A DNA stretch of 64,000 bases from Neobacillus cucumis (GTDB lineage Bacteria > Bacillota > Bacilli > Bacillales_B > DSM-18226): assembly GCF_023715505.1 (NCBI RefSeq), contig NZ_JAMBOH010000007.1, positions 186,001 through 250,000 of the forward strand, written 5' to 3'. Below are positions 62,784-64,000 of the stretch, piece by piece (the stretch's first letter is position 1; every line of letters starts with the position of its first letter). The notes beneath the pieces are model-generated. The model had not been told where the DNA came from, did not search any database, and saw only the letters and a program-made list of their open reading frames with translations. A program made the translations under genes and the position numbers.

Positions 62784-63209
62784 TTATTGCTGTGGCTGCA
62801 TTTCTTTATCGTTCATTTTTACATTTCTTTGAGCAAAGACTTTTTTAACAATTCTTAGAGCATTCAAGACCTTAGGGAAGCCTGTATAGGGAATCAAGTG
62901 CACGATCGTTCCAACAATTTCTTTTGGAGTTAATCCAATTGTAATTCCTACGTTGATATGCAATTCCAATTGCGGCTCCGTACCTAGAGCTACAAGAGAA
63001 GCGATTGTGGCAATCGTTTTTTGTTGTGGAGTTGTGCCCTCTCTTGAATAAATATCTCCAAAGGCGAATTCAACAATATAACTTTCTAAATCAGGTGCAA
63101 TATCTTTAAATGCGGCTACTATATCCATATGTGTTCCAATTTCCTTGTTATCTGTTACAGTAATCTCATTTATAATATCTAATCCTCTTTGGTAACGATC
63201 TTTTTCCAT
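62784..63209 (-). CDS. Carboxymuconolactone decarboxylase (AhpD-like) family protein
   Basis: This 141-residue helical protein has the CMD pattern (ELHINVGITIGLTPKEIVGT; HLIPYTGFPKVLNALRIV). It lacks the Cys-x2-Cys of AhpD, so it should not be a peroxidase partner but may catalyse a lactone or decarboxylation step, or have lost activity. It starts at ATG 63207-63209 after AGGAGG. Together with the MFS gene it lies inside the inverted repeat pair. Confidence 0.8.
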   Translation of the reverse strand: MEKDRYQRGLDIINEITVTDNKEIGTHMDIVAAFKDIAPDLESYIVEFAFGDIYSREGTTPQQKTIATIASLVALGTEPQLELHINVGITIGLTPKEIVGTIVHLIPYTGFPKVLNALRIVKKVFAQRNVKMNDKEMQPQQ

Positions 63210-63351
63210 GTTATTTTCCTCCTAAAACGGTATTTGCATGTCACAAAAATCACTATAACGCAGTTTTTGTTATTCGTAAAATACATATAACTCATGTAAT
63301 GTATTCCTTTTTTTCATGATTTTGTAGAAGGAATATGTTTCCTTTATGACA

Positions 63352-63428
63352 ACAAATGGAGGGATTTTGAAACTTCGTAAACTTTTGTATTTGGATACAA
63401 TAAAGGAAGTGAGGTGATCAATTTCCAT
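63352..63428 (-). pseudogene. Vestigial LysR gene start (inverted duplicate)
   Basis: The frame starts at ATG 63426-63428 (MEIDHLTSFIVSKYKSLRSF) and aligns with the LysR gene's MDIRHLTYFIEVAKYKSFTK but has lost codons and is out of register after about 25. It continues into non-homologous sequence. Confidence 0.7.
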
Positions 63429-63537
63429 GAACATTATATCCAACCTATGAAATATATACATATATTTTATTCGTATTATTCATTTTACTCATATAAATAA
63501 GCGATGTATACTAAGTGTGAACAAAATGTGAACAAAA
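63352..63537. repeat. Right (inverted) copy of the ~190-bp repeat
   Basis: This segment is the reverse-complement match to 60247-60437. It lies between the CMD gene and the dehydrogenase gene beginning at 63582, so the ancestral arrangement may have been a LysR gene divergent from that dehydrogenase. Confidence 0.85.
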
Positions 63538-63581
63538 ATATAAAAATTACAAAAAACAAGGTAGGATAGGAGGAATTAATC

Positions 63582-64000
63582 ATGAGTAAAAAAATTGGAT
63601 TTGTAGGATTAGGAACAATGGGCTTCCCGATGGCCGTTAATTTAAACAAAGCTGGTTTTGAAGTAATCGGTTATGATGCCTTTAAAGGTGTTTATGAGAA
63701 AGCAAGTGCTGCTGGAATAACAATGGTAGAAACTTTAAAAGAAGTGGCGGAACAAGCTGACGAAGCGATTATCTCAATGGTTCGTGACTATGCCCAAAAT
63801 GTTGACGTCATTTTTGGTGAAAACGGTCTATTATCTGCTCAACCTAAAGATAAAACTATCATTGTCATGAGTACACTTGACCCTGATACTATGAATCAAT
63901 TAGGCAAAAAAGTCGAAGAGGAAAGTGATTTGAAATTAATTAGCGCTGCGGTAAGTGGTGGTGCTTCAGGTGCTCAAGCTGGAACATTATCGATTATGAC
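63582..64000 (+). CDS. 3-hydroxyisobutyrate/tartronate-semialdehyde reductase family dehydrogenase (3' end outside window)
   Basis: The first 139 residues show the beta-hydroxyacid dehydrogenase N-terminal Rossmann motif (KKIGFVGLGTMGFPMAVNLN) and the substrate-binding VSGGASGAQAGT segment (residues about 126-137). The family includes 3-hydroxyisobutyrate dehydrogenase and 2-hydroxy-3-oxopropionate reductase (GarR). It starts at ATG 63582 after TAGGAGG and runs off the right edge. The vestigial LysR start upstream suggests old regulation by a LysR protein. Confidence 0.88.
   Translation, partial: MSKKIGFVGLGTMGFPMAVNLNKAGFEVIGYDAFKGVYEKASAAGITMVETLKEVAEQADEAIISMVRDYAQNVDVIFGENGLLSAQPKDKTIIVMSTLDPDTMNQLGKKVEEESDLKLISAAVSGGASGAQAGTLSIM

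Noticed and set aside
1..64000. CRISPR arrays, tRNA, rRNA and prophage structural genes
   Set aside because: No regularly spaced repeats, no tRNA-like cloverleaf or rRNA stretch, and no capsid, tail or integrase genes were noticed by reading. Absence is by eye only.

Overview
The window looks like a chromosomal segment of a low-GC Gram-positive endospore-former-type bacterium of the Bacillaceae (Bacillus/Neobacillus-like). The grounds are AT-rich sequence, strong AGGAGG-type ribosome binding sites, several family members very close to B. subtilis proteins (Spx, CsoR-CopZ-CopA, YdhK, AhpC-AhpF, YesMN, IDEAL-domain protein), and catabolite-response (cre), PerR and CsoR boxes that fit Bacillus consensus sequences. 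I see no rRNA, tRNA or CRISPR. Gene starts were moved to internal start codons where the ribosome binding site decides it.

Layout. 0-9 kb: the end of a LacI-family regulator, then a minus-strand sugar-alcohol-type PTS locus (PRD regulator, IIA, PfkB kinase, two class II aldolases, a shortened HPr-like protein, IIB, galactitol-type IIC). 9-11 kb: an IDEAL-domain protein, an Rrf2 regulator, a 44-aa BA3454-like protein and an Spx paralogue, with four inverted repeats of identical geometry around them. 11-19 kb: a copper/metal-handling island (csoR-copZ-copA with two CsoR boxes, a two-component system, a DsbD/CcdA-like membrane protein, the YdhK lipoprotein and a Met/His-tailed membrane protein). 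19-24.5 kb: a D-threonate/four-carbon-acid utilisation operon (KdgT-type permease, DUF1537-type kinase, PdxA2-type dehydrogenase) with a cre box and a PrpR_N regulator whose AAA+ domain is degenerate. 24.8-28.4 kb: a NUDIX hydrolase convergent with a PLD-helicase-DUF3427 protein. 29-32 kb: an L,D-transpeptidase, a gene fragment and an IS3-family element. 32-42 kb: a YesMN two-component system with a sugar ABC transporter and YesL, divergent from a secreted GH3 beta-glucosidase. 42-44 kb: small proteins of unknown function and a gene fragment. 44.5-47 kb: ahpC and ahpF as two separate PerR-type units with near-duplicate promoters and terminators.

47-58 kb is a catabolic island. The 47-51 kb part is full of gene remnants (enoyl-CoA hydratase, GntP permease, aldehyde dehydrogenase, the C-terminus of an AtoE transporter) between intact genes for methylmalonyl-CoA epimerase, AtoE and acetoacetate decarboxylase. 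The 51-57.8 kb part holds a CoA transferase, semialdehyde dehydrogenase, Fe-alcohol dehydrogenase, Baeyer-Villiger-type monooxygenase and esterase. This enzyme set could take a ketone through an ester or lactone, hydroxy-acid and semialdehyde to a diacid and its CoA ester. A perfect sigma-54 promoter lies upstream of the esterase-monooxygenase pair, beside an AcoR-type sigma-54 activator gene (58-60 kb).

60-64 kb: a LysR regulator, an MFS transporter, a carboxymuconolactone-decarboxylase-family protein and the start of a 3-hydroxyisobutyrate-dehydrogenase-like gene. About 190 bp spanning the LysR promoter and first codons is present a second time in inverted orientation at 63.4-63.5 kb, leaving a vestigial LysR start divergent from the dehydrogenase gene.
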